Assembly (NCBI RefSeq): GCF_033115175.1
Contig: NC_084850.1
Span: 18,259,218 to 18,323,217 of the forward strand
From: Lepus europaeus
Taxonomy: Eukaryota; Chordata; Mammalia; Lagomorpha; Leporidae
DNA: 64,000 bases
Direction of reading: 5' to 3'
Positions 23,937 through 34,758 of the stretch are shown one piece after another. The translations under genes and the position numbers were made by a program. How positions within the stretch are numbered: position 1 is the stretch's first letter; every line of letters starts with the position of its first letter. Under the pieces are notes generated by a model. That model did no database searches and was not told the DNA's origin. It was given only the letters and a program-made list of their open reading frames with translations.

Positions 23937-25014
23937 AATCATGTATTTGGAAACACCTCTTAAATATCTAACATGGTGTAGTTTGTTTAACCAGTAAACT
24001 TAAGCACAAACATATAAAATGTTTTTAGTTTCTTTCTACCAACAAGTATAAAACATGTGATACAGAGATTCAGGTCACACAAATTAAAATGTATCTTTGA
24101 TTAAATTAAGCAGCTTAAGTTTATGGACGATCTTATCTATAAGCCGATTAAAATAAAATTCTTAATAAAATTTTCCCATGTGGACATAATAATACGTACA
24201 CATATATAACACAACATAATAGACCATTATAGCAATTTTCATAATAGCTTTTAAAATCTTTAACTCTTTTTGTAGATTGCCAATTGATTTGAATTGCTTT
24301 TTGTTTTTAGTAACTTCAGTTAAACATACTTTCTCTCAGTTGGTACTGTTAATACATTATTGGTTTCATCTGTTTACAGAGCCATCCCAAAGTACTGAAT
24401 ACAATAGAAGTGGCTGGAAAAAGTCCATAGGAACCTATAGGAGGACAGCTAAACACAGAACCAACAACGCTTTAGTTTTATGAGCAGCACATCATATATA
24501 ACTATGGATGACAAAAGACTTTAAGTCGCCATGTTTAAAATTATAAACTCATCAACCAACAAAAGGCACTTGCTTACTTTACAGTATTTTTGAAAGCACC
24601 TGTAGGATTTTACAAGTATTTAACCCTTTAGGCCTCTGGGGCTTTCTCATTAAGATAACTATCATGTCTAGTAACACAAGATCCTTAGACTTTTTAATTC
24701 TCAAACCCTTGTATTAATAGCATTTTCTATTATAGAAACTTAAAATTTAGTACCACATCACATCTTGATAGTACTTCTAATATAATCCAAATAGCCTGAT
24801 GAGTTGGTGTCTCTATAAGATGACAGACATAGGTCCTTCGATTTTTTCAGTTGGGCCCAAACTGGAAAAACCAAAGTCCAAGATTTACTGGAAATTTTAG
24901 AGTCCAGAGCGTTTGAAACTTTGATTTTTTGAGTGCCTGTCAAGAATGCCAAGAAGGCTCAAAATCCAAAATATCTGGTTGAAATAAGATTCCTTAAAAT
25001 CATGACATAACATG

Positions 25015-25134
25015 TTAGAATCTTTTCTTTATGTTTCACTGTGGTGAGTTTGATTACAACATGTCATGGTGAGGATTTCTTTTGGTCATGTTTATTAGGC
25101 GTTCTATGAGCTTCCTGTACTAGGATGTCTCTGT
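25015..25134 (-). repeat. 120-bp direct repeat (right copy), L1 ORF1 sequence
   Basis: Partner of 20634-20753. The L1 ORF1 continues from here into 25135-25402. Confidence 0.85.
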
Positions 25135-25550
25135 CCTTCTCCAGACCCGGGAACTTCTCTGCAAGTATCTCACTAAAAAGGCCTTCTAATCCTTTCTCTC
25201 TCTCCATGCCTTCAGAAACTCCTAGAACCCGAATGTTGTTTTTTTTTAATAGTATCCTGTAGAGTCCCAACAATATTTTTTCACTTTCCCTCTGGTATCT
25301 CGGGCTATTGAGGTTCGGCTCACCTCGCGTTCCTGCGCTGGTGTGTTGAATCTGCCTCTGGTGTCCCGAACTTGGGCTCCCACGCTCTCCATGCAGTTCC
25401 ACTGTGAATCACTAGTTCTGGAAGAGTTTCCTTTGCTGTTTCTTCCCCTACTATTCCTTGAACCTGCAGTATCTCCAGTTTTATTAAACTGTCTCTTCCC
25501 GGACTATCAGTGTGTTCCCTTCCTATTCCGCTATCTAGACCTAATAGATT
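25135..25550 (-). pseudogene. L1 ORF1 N-terminal part and 5' UTR (5' end of host L1)
   Basis: Minus-strand ORF1 sequence (frame at 25064-25402; LLKKNNIRVLGVSEGMEREK segment). Much of the coiled coil is missing, and sequence upstream resembles the L1 5' UTR (gtccgggaagagacagtttaataaaa). The extreme end (around 25530-25550) resembles the decayed L1 start ccaagatggcgg. This makes the 13.45-25.55 kb element near full length before its insertions and deletions. Confidence 0.78.
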
Positions 25551-25559
25551 TATACAAAA

Positions 25560-26290
25560 CAACCCACTGAATAGCAGGATACATTCTTCTCAAGTGCACA
25601 TTGAACACTGTCCAGGGTAGACCATATGTTAAGCCACAAAACAAGTCTCAATAAATTTCAAAAGATTGAAATGATACAAACTATTTTTCCAACCACATTA
25701 GAAATAGGCTATACATAAATAACAAAATGAAAACTAGAACATTCACAAGTATGTGTCTATTAACAACACACTCTTTAAAATCCCAAATGGTTAAAAAAGG
25801 AAACCATAAAAGAAGTTAGAAAATACTTAGAGACAAATGAAAATGAAAATATTGCATAATGAAACTGATGGGACACAGTGAAGGCGGTGCTTAGTGGAAA
25901 ATTTATAGAAACACAAATTCTACATTTAAAAAAAGAAAGATCTCAAATTCATAACCCTAATTTTTACAGCATGAGCAATTAGGAAAATAAGAGTAAAGTA
26001 AGCCCAACACTGGAAGAAGGACAAGAATAATAAAGATCAGACAGGAGAGAAATAAAATAGGGAAGAGGAAAGTAATAGAATCAAGGAAATGAAAGATTGG
26101 TTCTGTGAGGTCAACACAATTCACAAACCTTTAGATACACACGGATAAAGACAAAAAGACTACACAAATAACTAAAATAAAAAATCAAAGTAGGATGTAA
26201 TTGCTGACCTCTTAGAAATAAAACTTAATAAAACTAACATAAACATTTGTATCCCAACAAATTAGAGAATCTAGAAGAAATTTACCAATT
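25560..26290 (+). mobile_element. Ancient L1 ORF2 endonuclease region
   Basis: Start of an ancient L1 that continues in order to 29.66 kb (gatacattcttctcaagtgcaca ... gtagaccatatgttaagccacaaaac). Broken by stops. CSINEs and a lagomorph L1 end interrupt later parts. Confidence 0.78.
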
Positions 26291-26614
26291 CCTGGGACCT
26301 GTGTTGTGGTGCAGTGGGTTAAGCTCCCTCTTGTGATGCTGGCATCCCATATGGACACTGGTTCATGTCCCAGCTGCTCTGCTGTGGCCTGGGAAAGCAG
26401 TGGAAAATGGCCCAAGTTCTTGGGCCCCTGCATCCACGTGGGAGACCCAGAAAAACTGGCTCCTGGCTTCAGCCTGACCCTGTTCGGCCATTGCAGCCAT
26501 TTCGGGAGTGAATCAGTGGATGGAAGATTGATCTCTGTCTCCCTATCTCTGTCTTGTCTCTCCCTCTTTGTAACTTTGCCTTTCAAGTATCAAAAAATAA
26601 ATCTTTTTACAAAA
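26291..26614 (+). mobile_element. CSINE in ancient L1
   Basis: C-repeat (acctgtgttgtggtgcagtgggttaag) with an imperfect TSD around gaaatttaccaattc / gaaatttacaagttc. Confidence 0.93.
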
Positions 26615-26892
26615 GAGAAATTTACAAGTTCTTAGAAACACCAATTGTCTTAACTAAGAAAAAATAGAAGCACCTTACCAGATCATGCAAGTACAGAGAC
26701 TTAATCAGTAATAATAATAAAAAAACTCCCAACAATTCTACCAAGAATTTAACAAGTAATTATTACATCCTTATCAAATTCTTTTAAAAAATAGAAGAGG
26801 AAATGCTTCCTAATTCATTCCACGAGGCCAGAATTATCATGATATCAAAATCAGATAAAGATGAGCGTAAAGTACACTGAAAGTAGGTCATT
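26615..26892 (+). mobile_element. Ancient L1 ORF2 (continued)
   Basis: ORF2 segment before RT (ggaaatgcttcctaattcattccacgaggccagaattatc), the conserved finger-region sequence. Confidence 0.75.
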
Positions 26893-27055
26893 GCAAAAAT
26901 TAAGAGAAGGAATAGGAGAGGAAGGAGGAGGAAGGATGGGAGCATGGGTCGGAGGGAGGCTGAGGTGGGAAGTATCATTATGTCTCTAAATCTGTACACA
27001 TGAAGTACATCAAATTTGTCTACCTTAAATAAAATTTTAAAAAATATCCTCACAA
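26893..27055 (+). mobile_element. Older lagomorph L1 3' end
   Basis: G-rich stretch (ggagaggaaggaggaggaaggatgggagcatggg), then gtctctaaatctgtacac and ccttaaataaaatttt. This is laid out like an L1 3' end but is distinct from the young family. A related copy is at 61.55-61.88 kb (-). Confidence 0.6.
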
Positions 27056-27213
27056 AAGAAAATGACAGAAGAATATCCCTTACTTATAGAGATAAAAAAT
27101 AAAACAAAATGCTAGCAAGATTATCCAACAGCACATTAAAAACAACATCATGACAAAGTGGGATTTATTCCAAGAATGCAAGGGTAATTCAACATAATAA
27201 AATCAATCAATAT
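27056..27213 (+). mobile_element. Ancient L1 ORF2 (continued)
   Basis: RT-region sequence (aaaacaaaatgctagcaag ... gacaaagtgggatttattcc). Confidence 0.78.
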
Positions 27214-27530
27214 TGGGGCCGGCGCTGTGGCACAGCAGATTAAAGCCCTGGCTTGAAGCGCTGATATCCCATATGGGCGCCGGTTCTAGTCCCAGCTGCT
27301 CCTCTTCCAATCCAGCTCTCTGCTATGGCGTGGGAAAGCAGTAGAAGATGGCCCAAGTCCTTGGGTCCCTGCACCCATGTGGGAGACCCGGAGGAGGCTC
27401 CTAGTTCCTGGCTTCGGATCGGTGCAGCTCCGGCCGTTGCGGCCATCTGGGGAATGAACCAGCAGACGGAAGGCCTCTCTCTCTCTCTCTCTCTCTGCCT
27501 CTCCTCTCTCTAACTCTGACTTTAAATAAA
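27214..27530 (+). mobile_element. CSINE, young
   Basis: Well preserved C-repeat (ggggccggcgctgtggc) with a perfect 15-bp TSD (aaaatcaatcaatat) at 27199-27213 and 27531-27545. Confidence 0.96.
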
Positions 27531-28455
27531 AAAATCAATCAATATAATACACTATATAATAAAGAGAAATATAACCCACCAGATTATCTTAATTAATGTA
27601 GAGAAGGCATTTGACAAAATCCCAACCCTTTCATGATAAAGCATACATATAAAACTATGCATGGAAGGGAACTTCCTATGTGTGATTATAAGCACATTAA
27701 AAAACCAACCATAAGGTAACATCATACTCAAGACTGCAAGTTTCTCCTTCAGACCAGGAACATGATGACAAGAATGCTTATCGTTACTGCTGCTATTCAA
27801 CACTGTTCTGGAAATTTTAACCAAAGTGATTAGACAAGAAAAAGAAATAATAAAAGGCATCCAAACTGGAAAAAAAGAGGTAAAGCTATCTTTATTTACA
27901 TATGACATGAGCTCATATATCTAAAATTCCAAAAAATTCACAAGAAAGCCACTAGGGTTAATAAGCAAACACAGCAAAAGAACAGGGTAGCATATCAGTA
28001 CACGAATCATATTTGCTTCTATATCCTTGCAAGGAACAATGTGAAAAGGAAATTAAGAAAGCAATTTCATTTACTACCACATATAAAATAATGAAATACT
28101 TATAAGTACATTTAACAAAGGAGGTGAAACATTTCTACAATGAAAATTATAAAACATTACTGGAAGAAATTAAAGGCCAGATAAATTGAAAGACACCCAA
28201 TATTCATGGATCCAAATATTAATCATTCAGATGTTAATACAAATCAATACAGTCTGTAAATTCAGCACAATCTTTGTCAAAATTCTAACAATTTTCTTCA
28301 GAAATGGAAAAGATGATCTTCAAATCCATATATAGTTTCCAAAGACCCCAAATAGCCAAAGCAATCTTGAAAAAGAGCGAAGTTAGAAGTATGACACTTC
28401 CTGATTCCAAAACTTATTTCAAAGCTAAAGAAACATTTTAAAAATGTGGTGCTTG
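27531..28455 (+). mobile_element. Ancient L1 ORF2 RT region (continued)
   Basis: gtagagaaggcatttgacaaaatcc corresponds to the RT motif A area. The motif B/C area and thumb follow (ctgctattcaacactgttctggaa; ttgaaaaagagcgaa). Multiple stops. Confidence 0.8.
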
Positions 28456-28755
28456 AGTGGGCCAGCATTGTGGTGCAGCCAGTTAAGTTTTCTCCTGCAA
28501 TCCCATCCTATGTTGGAACCAGTTTGAGTCCTGGTCACTCCACTTCTGATCCAACTCCCTGCTAATGGCCTGGGAAAGGCAGTGGAAGATGGCCCAAGTG
28601 CTTCAGCCCCTACACCCACGTGAGAGACCTGGAAGAAGTTCCTGGCTCCTGGCTTTTGAGGAGTGAAACAGCAGATGGAAGACCTGTCTTTCTGTCTTTT
28701 CCTCTCTCTGTAACTCTGCTCATGAAACAAACAAATAAATCTTAAAAAAAAGATT
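28456..28755 (+). mobile_element. CSINE
   Basis: Diverged C-repeat (gggccagcattgtggtgcagcc ... acaaataaatcttaaaa). Confidence 0.9.
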
Positions 28756-29067
28756 TAAAAAGAAAAAAAAATAGAAGTAGAGGGTAGAATAGTGGTTACT
28801 AGAGGCAGAAAGAGTAGGTGGAACAGAGGCATAGAGAAGGATTGGTTATCAGATACAAAAATACAGTTAGGGGGATTAAGTTCTAGTGTTCTATAACACA
28901 GTAGGGTTAATATAATTAAACAACAATTTATTGAAATATTCCAAAATAGCTATAAGATAGGATTTTGAATGTCCCTAACACAACTGATAAGTGTTTGAGG
29001 TCAGAGATATGTTAACTACTCAAATTCAATCATTGTACATCATATACATGTGTCAAAAATATCATTG
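28756..29067 (+). mobile_element. Ancient L1 3' end
   Basis: Typical old L1 3' UTR order (tagaatagtggttactagaggc ... acaacaatttattgaaatattcc ... attgtacatcatatacatgtgtc). It resumes at 29.62 kb (atgtaccccatgaatatgtac). Confidence 0.75.
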
Positions 29068-29403
29068 TGGGGGCCAGTGCTGTGGTGTAGCAGGTAAAGC
29101 CGCCGCCTACAGTGCCAGCATCCAATATGGGTGCCGGTTTGAGACCTGGCTGCTCCGCTTCTGATCCAGCTCTCTGCTATGGCCTGGGAAAGCAATAGAA
29201 GATGGCCCAAGTCCTTGGGCCCCTGCATCCACGTGGGAGACCTGGAAGAAGCTCCTGCTCCTGGCTTCAGATCACCCCAGCTCCTGCCATTGCAACCATT
29301 TAGGGAATGAAATAGCAGATGGAAGATCTCTCTCTCTCTCTCTCTCTTTGCCTCTCTTTGTAACTCTGCCTTTCAAATAAATAAATCTTTCAAAAATATA
29401 TAT
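29068..29403 (+). mobile_element. CSINE
   Basis: Complete C-repeat (gggggccagtgctgtggtg ... aaataaataaatctttc) at the 3' end of the ancient L1. Confidence 0.94.
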
Positions 29404-29614
29404 TAAAAAATATTGTGTACCTAATATATACTAAACTGATCTTCTGTATATAAAGAGAATTGAAAATGAAACTTGATGTGATTGGAAGGGGAGAGGGAGC
29501 GGGAAAGGGGAGGGTTGCGTGTGGGAGGGAAGTTTTGGGAGGGGGGAAGCCATTGTAACCCATAAGCTGTACTTTGGAAATTTATATTCATTAAATAAAA
29601 GTTTAATAATAAAA
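29404..29614 (+). mobile_element. Very short young L1 3' end
   Basis: About 210 bp of the 3'-most L1 (acctaatatatactaaactg ... attcattaaataaaagttt). It holds the whole G-rich tract and an A-rich tail. The approximate TSD is attgtgtacc / attatgtacc. Confidence 0.9.
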
Positions 29615-30046
29615 AAAATTATGTACCCCATGAATATGTACAATTATTTTGTCAATTTAAAACTTTTAAAATTGTTTGAATGGCAAATTACATATGCAAT
29701 CAAATTTTAAAAACTAGTATAATTAACTAAATATAATACATACAACAGTGAAAATAAATGAGCAACAGGTATTCTTATCATTATGAATCTTACAAGCATA
29801 TTATTGAGAAACAATAGTTTCTCAAGTTACAACATATATAGCAAGTTACAACATATATAATTTCAGTTATGTAAATTTCAAACATAAGTAAATTTATGCT
29901 ACATTGTCTAAGGACACATGCAAAGGTTCAAAAATATGAAGAAAAGTAAGGCAGGGTTTACCACAGATTGTCAGTAGAGTCCTTGGTTCTAAAAGTAGCA
30001 CGGAATGAACTGATGGGAGTCTTGGGGGCATGCTGGCAATGCTCTG
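29615..30046 (+). mobile_element. Ancient L1 tail and unassigned AT-rich DNA
   Basis: Bases 29615-29665 complete the ancient L1 3' end (ccccatgaatatgtacaatt). The remainder is AT-rich and unassigned, with a short local repeat (agttacaacatatata at 29837 and 29853). Confidence 0.55.
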
Positions 30047-30180
30047 TTTTTTTTTTGTTTGTTTTGTTTTGTTTTTTACTTTTTTAAGATTGTTTTATTG
30101 ATTTGAAAGGCAGAGATAGAGATAGAGATAGATAGATAGATTGTTTCATCTCCTGGTTCACTCCCCAATTGGCCACAGTG
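30047..30180 (-). mobile_element. CSINE, truncated 3' fragment
   Basis: T-rich (reverse tail), aagattgttttattgatttgaaaggcag, then a (GATA)n-like stretch at 30113-30141 and ggttcactccccaattggcc. The tRNA-like head is missing. Confidence 0.8.
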
Positions 30181-30984
30181 CCATCATTGAACATGGAGTT
30201 GAGAAGAAAAATGCATAATCAGCTCCTGCAACAATGCAGGTTATGTACATCATTAATATATCACTGAAAACTGGGAATATTTCAAATGATCATCAACAAG
30301 CAAGTGGATAAACATTTGTAGTATAGTCAGTGCAATAGAATATCATTCAATAATGAAAAAGAATAATCCATGAATGTATGCTACCACACGAATTAATCTC
30401 AAAGACATTATGCTGAATAAAAGAAGCTAGACACAAAAGAGTATCGTATTGTATGATTCCATTTAAAGGTTATCCTCAATGTACAATGGTTTGACACAAT
30501 TTTCAGATTTTTAAAAAATGTACAATGGCATGAAACAAATGTATATTACCTAATATAATAATAATAATTTCCTTTTTATACATTAACATTTTAAAATCTT
30601 TTCCTAGGTGGGCACTATGAGGTATGATCCACTTACTCAATGATACAGATCCCAGTCAAATGTGATCATGGGAGTAAACAACCAACACTCTACAGTGTAC
30701 TGTATTGCTAAGCTATGATGTTTGGTGGGTTAGGTGTATTAAATACATACTTGATTTAAAATATTTTCAACTTATGATGGGTTTTTCAGAATGTAACCCC
30801 GTACCACATTGAAGAGCAATTGTATATGAAATTCTAGACAAAGTACACTAAAACTAACTGACAACAAGGAGATCAATGGTTCTCTGAGTCTTTGAGTGAG
30901 GTGAAGGTGAGTCTGATTTTGATGGTGGTTACTCAGGTGAAAATACTTGTGTTTATATAAACTCATCAAATTATATCCTTTTAT
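30181..30984 (+). mobile_element. Ancient L1 3' end with Tigger-like insertion
   Basis: Bases 30181-30480 hold the old L1 tail (agacattatgctgaataaaagaagctagacac ... tgtatgattccatttaaagg). The same L1 resumes at about 30830 (gaaattctagacaaagtac ... ggtggttactcaggtg ... aactcatcaaatta), then again after the young L1 at 33675 (caaatgagtgcagttttttgtaaataaatta). Confidence 0.75.
30481..30829 (-). mobile_element. Tigger-like DNA transposon remnant
   Basis: Recognisable elements are ggcatgaaacaaatgtat, taagctatgatgtttggtgggttaggtgtatta and ttcaacttatgatgggtttttcagaatgtaacccc, typical of a mammalian Tigger-class element. Terminal inverted similarity exists (ctcaatgtacaatgg / ccacattgaagag) but is decayed. 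It lies inside an ancient L1. Strand is uncertain. Confidence 0.6.
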
Positions 30985-32475
30985 CTCTTTGGATTGTTTG
31001 TTTCTTGATCTCTCTGTAGATTCTGGTTATTAATCCTTTATCTGTTGCATAGTTTGCAAATATTTTTTCCCATTCTGTCGGTTGCTTCTTCACTTTCCTG
31101 ACTGTTTCTTTTGAAGTACAGAAACTTCTCAATTTGATGCAATCCCAAATGTTAATTTTGGCTTTGACTGCCTGTGCCTCCGGGGACTTTTCCAAGAAGT
31201 CTTTGCCTGTGCCTATATCTTGCAGGGTTTCTCCAATGTTCTCTAATAATTTGATGATATTGGGTCGTTGATTTAGATCTTTAATCCATGTTGAGTGGAT
31301 TTTTGTGTAAGGTGTAAGGTAGGGGTCTTGCTTCATGCTTCTGCATGTGGAAATCCAGTTTTCCCAGCACCATTTATTGACTAGACTGTCCTTACTCCAG
31401 GAATTGGTTTTAGATCCTTGATCAAATATGAGTTGGCTGTAGATGTCTGGATTGATTTCCGGTGTTTCTATTCTGTTCCATTGGTCTATCCATCTGTTTC
31501 TGTACTAGTACCATGCTGTTTTGATAACAACTGCCCTGTAGTATGTCCTGAAATGTGCTATTGTGATGCCTCCGGCTTTGTTTTTGTTGTACAAGATTGC
31601 TTTGGCTATTCGAGGTCTCCTGTGTCTCCATATGAATTTCAGCATCATTTTTTCCAGATTTGAGAAGAATGTCTTTGGCATTTTGATTTGTATCACACTG
31701 AATCTATAAATTGCTTTTAGGAGAATGGACACTTTGATGATATTGATTCTTCCAATCCATGAGCATGCAAGATTTCTCCATTTTTTGGTATCCTCTTCTA
31801 TTTCTTTCTTTAAGATTTTGTAATTCTCATTGTAGAGATCCTTGACATCCTTGGTAAAGTTTAATCCAAGGCATTTTATTGTTTATGTGGCTATTGTGAA
31901 TGGGACTGATCTTAGAAGTTCTTCCTCAGCCGTGGCATTGCCTGTGTATACAAAGGCTGTTGATTTTTGTGCATTGATTTTATATCCTGCTACTTTGCCA
32001 AACTCTTCGATGAGTTCCAACAGTCTCTTAGCAGAGTCATTTGGATCACCTAAATAAAGACTCCTATCATCTGCAAGGAGGGATAGTTTGAGTTCTTCCT
32101 TCCCAATTTGTATCCCTTTAATTTCTTTTTATTGCCTAGTAGCTCTGGTCAAAACTTCCAGAACTATATTGAATAGCAGTGGTGAGAGTGGGCATCCCTG
32201 TCTGGTACCAGATCTTAGAGGAAATGCTTCCAACTTTTCCCCATTCAATAGGATGTTAGCGGTGGGTTTTTCGTAAATTGCTTTGATTGTATTGAGGAAT
32301 GTTTCTTCCATACCCAGTTTGCTTAGAGTTTTCATCATGAAAGGGTGTTGTATTTTATCAAATGCTTTCTCTGCGTCTATTGAGGGAATCATGATTTTTT
32401 TTGTCTGCATTCTGTTAATGTGGTGTATCACATGTTTTTTTTTGTCTGCAGTCTGTTAATGTGGTGTATCACATT
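30983..32475 (-). pseudogene. L1 ORF2 RT to C-terminal region (inverted segment)
   Basis: Frames at 32129-32431 ([36 protein letters not shown] motifs A and B), 31505-31732 ([20 protein letters not shown]) and 30971-31336. The RT catalytic DD region falls between frames near 32058-32085. Stops and frameshifts make it non-functional. Confidence 0.85.
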
Positions 32476-32488
32476 AAGAGTGTCAATT

Positions 32489-33311
32489 CTCCCTTAGGAT
32501 ATACCCCATGTGAAGAGATAGATAGGCCTGGGCCTCTGAATTTACAAGGCCTAAAGCCCACCAGATTATTATCAAGCCCCTTCTATCAGGTTCTATTTGC
32601 TTCTCAATCAGAAAAATTACTTGTAGCTTAGACAGCACCTTTCTTAGCTCCTCTAATAATGACTCTGTCCTTTGTTCTAGGCCCTGTCTAGTGCACTTGG
32701 GTCTCATTCCTTTGTAATCATAACCTCTACTCTACCACCAATGGCTCTACTCCCAACCTGTGTGTACTGATGGTCCTCTTCCCCACTTAATGCTGTATAA
32801 TTGTTCAAACCTGGTTAAGGCCACTCTTAGGATCATTGGTTACTATCCTCACTCTGTCTTTTATGACCTTCTCTAAATATGATCAGAGTCGGCAAACTTG
32901 GAAGGCTTCCATAGCCTTGGCAACTCATGACGACAGCCTAGGGTGGTTACTGGCGCCATAAACTAGAGTGTCAATTTGTTGGGTCAACAACAGGAGCCAC
33001 TGTGCACTTGCTCCTCATGTGGGATCTCTGTCCTTAATGTGCTGTACATTGTGATTTAATGCTATAACTAGTACTCCAACAGTATGTTTCACTTTGTGTT
33101 TCTATGTGGGTGCAAACTGTTGAAATCTTTATACTTAATTGATCTTCTGTATATAAAGAGAATTGAAAATGAATCTTGATGCAAATGGAAGGGGAGAGGG
33201 AGCGGGAGAGGGGAGGGTTGCGGGTGGGAGGGAAGTTATGGGAAGGGGAAGCCATTGTAATCCATAAGCTGTACACTGGAAATTTATATTCATTAAATAA
33301 AAGTTAAAAAA
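32489..33311 (+). mobile_element. ERV/L1 chimeric retroelement, copy E
   Basis: Same arrangement as copy D: retroviral 3' fragment (about 32489-32868), then L1 3' UTR, then attcattaaataaaagtt and A7. The perfect 12-bp TSD (agagtgtcaatt) at 32477-32488 and 33312-33323 shows that it inserted into another L1's 3' UTR. Confidence 0.9.
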
Positions 33312-33674
33312 AGAGTGTCAATTGTTAAGTGAACAACAGCAGGAGTCACTGTGCACTTTGTCCCCATGTAGGATCTCTGTGCTTAATGTGTTGTACAATG
33401 TGAACTAATGCTGCAACTAGTACTCAAACAGTACTTTACTTTACACTTTGTGTTTCTGTGTGAGTGCAAACTGTTGAAATCTTTACTTAATATATAGCAA
33501 ATTGATCTTCTGCATATAAAGAGACTTGAAAATGAATCTTGATGTGAATGGGATGTGAGAGGGAGAGGGAAATGGGAGGGTTGCAGGTGGGAGGGAAGTT
33601 ATGGGGGGGGGAAGCCACTGTAATCCAAAAGCTGTGCTTTGGAAATTTATATTTATTAAATAAAAGTTAAAAAA
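33312..33674 (+). mobile_element. L1 3' UTR end (right part of twin-primed L1)
   Basis: Single-module L1 3' UTR end with a G-rich tract at 33541-33611 and aaataaaagttaaaaaaa. Confidence 0.9.
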
Positions 33675-33734
33675 ATATCATTTCAAATGAGTGCAGTTTT
33701 TTGTAAATAAATTATAGTTAAATAAAGTTATTTT

Positions 33735-33970
33735 TTTAAAAAAACTATTTTTTAACTTTGATGTACTAAATAGTAAGCTCTCCCTCAAATTTATGTCCAC
33801 TAGTTTGACTTTTCTCTACTGGGAGAACTTAGTGTTATTTGCAAAAGCAGAAATTTAAATATGTACTCTTACTTTTAGAGCACTAATAAAACATTAAATG
33901 AGAGTGGTAGTTCTAGCACCTTAAGAGAGCCCATTGTTAATAAAATGTTCTATTAAAAGAAATATTTCCA
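33735..33970. other. Unassigned sequence
   Basis: AT-rich, no repeat or gene recognised. Confidence 0.4.
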
Positions 33971-34300
33971 TGGGGCAGATTGTTGGTGTAGCAGTTAAGA
34001 TGCTGCTTAGGACAACAGCATTCTGCATCAAAGTGCCTGGGTTTGAGTTCTACCTCTGCTCCTGATTCCAGATTTCTGCTAATGTGCACCCTGGGAGGCA
34101 ACAGGTGGTGGTTCAAGTTCTCAAGTCCTTTCTATCCTCGTGAGAGACCCAGATTAAGTTCTGGGTTTCCAGCTTAAGCCTAGCCCAGTCTTGGCTGTTG
34201 TGGGCATTTTGGAGTGAATCAGCAGGTGAATCATCTCTCTTCATTTGTCTGCATCTTTCTCTGTGTTCCTTTGCCTTTCAAATAAACAAAAATAAATATT
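33971..34300 (+). mobile_element. CSINE, older
   Basis: Diverged C-repeat (ggggcagattgttggtgtagcagttaag ... tgcctttcaaataaacaaaaataaat). Confidence 0.9.
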
Positions 34301-34439
34301 TTAAGTATCCTTTAATCCGTATTATTTCTATATTCGCTCTGAATTGGTATTCTGTTTGTCTCTCCTTCCCTACCACCTTTTCCTTGTACCCAGGACTGAT
34401 CTTTCTGTGTTTTATATAACGTACACATAATAATCATGA

Positions 34440-34739
34440 TGTACTACCTTAAAAGATCATCTCTCAAATAAGCCAGACACACAAATACTGTATGTTCTCC
34501 TTCACATGTGGGTACTAAAATTGCAAAAAACAAAATAAAACAACAACCAAAAATCCTCAGTCTGAACATAGAATGTTGGTAACAAGAGGCTGGAAGGGAT
34601 GGAAAGATGTGGGTGTGGTTCATTATTTGTGACAAATATACTAATATGATGTGTTAGTAAGAGGGGAAGGGGGTGAGCAGTATATAGGAACTCCTTGTGT
34701 TACAACAGCATCATTTTTCTTTTGTAAATTTAAAACTAT
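34440..34739 (+). mobile_element. Ancient L1 3' end
   Basis: aaataagccagacacacaaatactgtatgttctccttcacatgtggg, then ggtaacaagaggctgg: the old L1 ORF2-end/3' UTR pattern. Confidence 0.7.
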
Positions 34740-34758
34740 TCTGATATAAAAAACTTTA

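Larger units (their letters stand above)
20754..25014 (-). mobile_element. Class I-like ERV block, copy B, with nested insertions
   Basis: Reverse-strand homologue of copy A (7.8-10.0 kb), running from the AT-rich 5' part at 25.0 kb to the 3' segment at 20.76 kb. It starts about 30 bp further 5' than copy A and stops before the LTR. There is no 3' LTR and no A tail. It is interrupted by a CSINE (21847-22181) and a plus-strand L1 (22273-23936). The gag-like frames at 21.03-21.32 kb match those of copy A almost residue for residue. Non-functional. Confidence 0.82.
30983..33674 (+). mobile_element. Young L1 with inverted 5' part, hosting chimera E
   Basis: Bases 30983-32475 are minus-strand ORF2, from about RT motif A to beyond the RT. 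Bases 32476-32488 plus 33312-33674 are the plus-strand 3' UTR and tail. The target L1 reads atatcctttt (30973-30982) and atatcatttc (33675-33684) on the two sides, an imperfect TSD. This suggests one insertion with 5' inversion, plus loss of sequence between the segments. A local duplication of ctgttaatgtggtgtatcaca occurs at 32412 and 32453. Confidence 0.78.
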
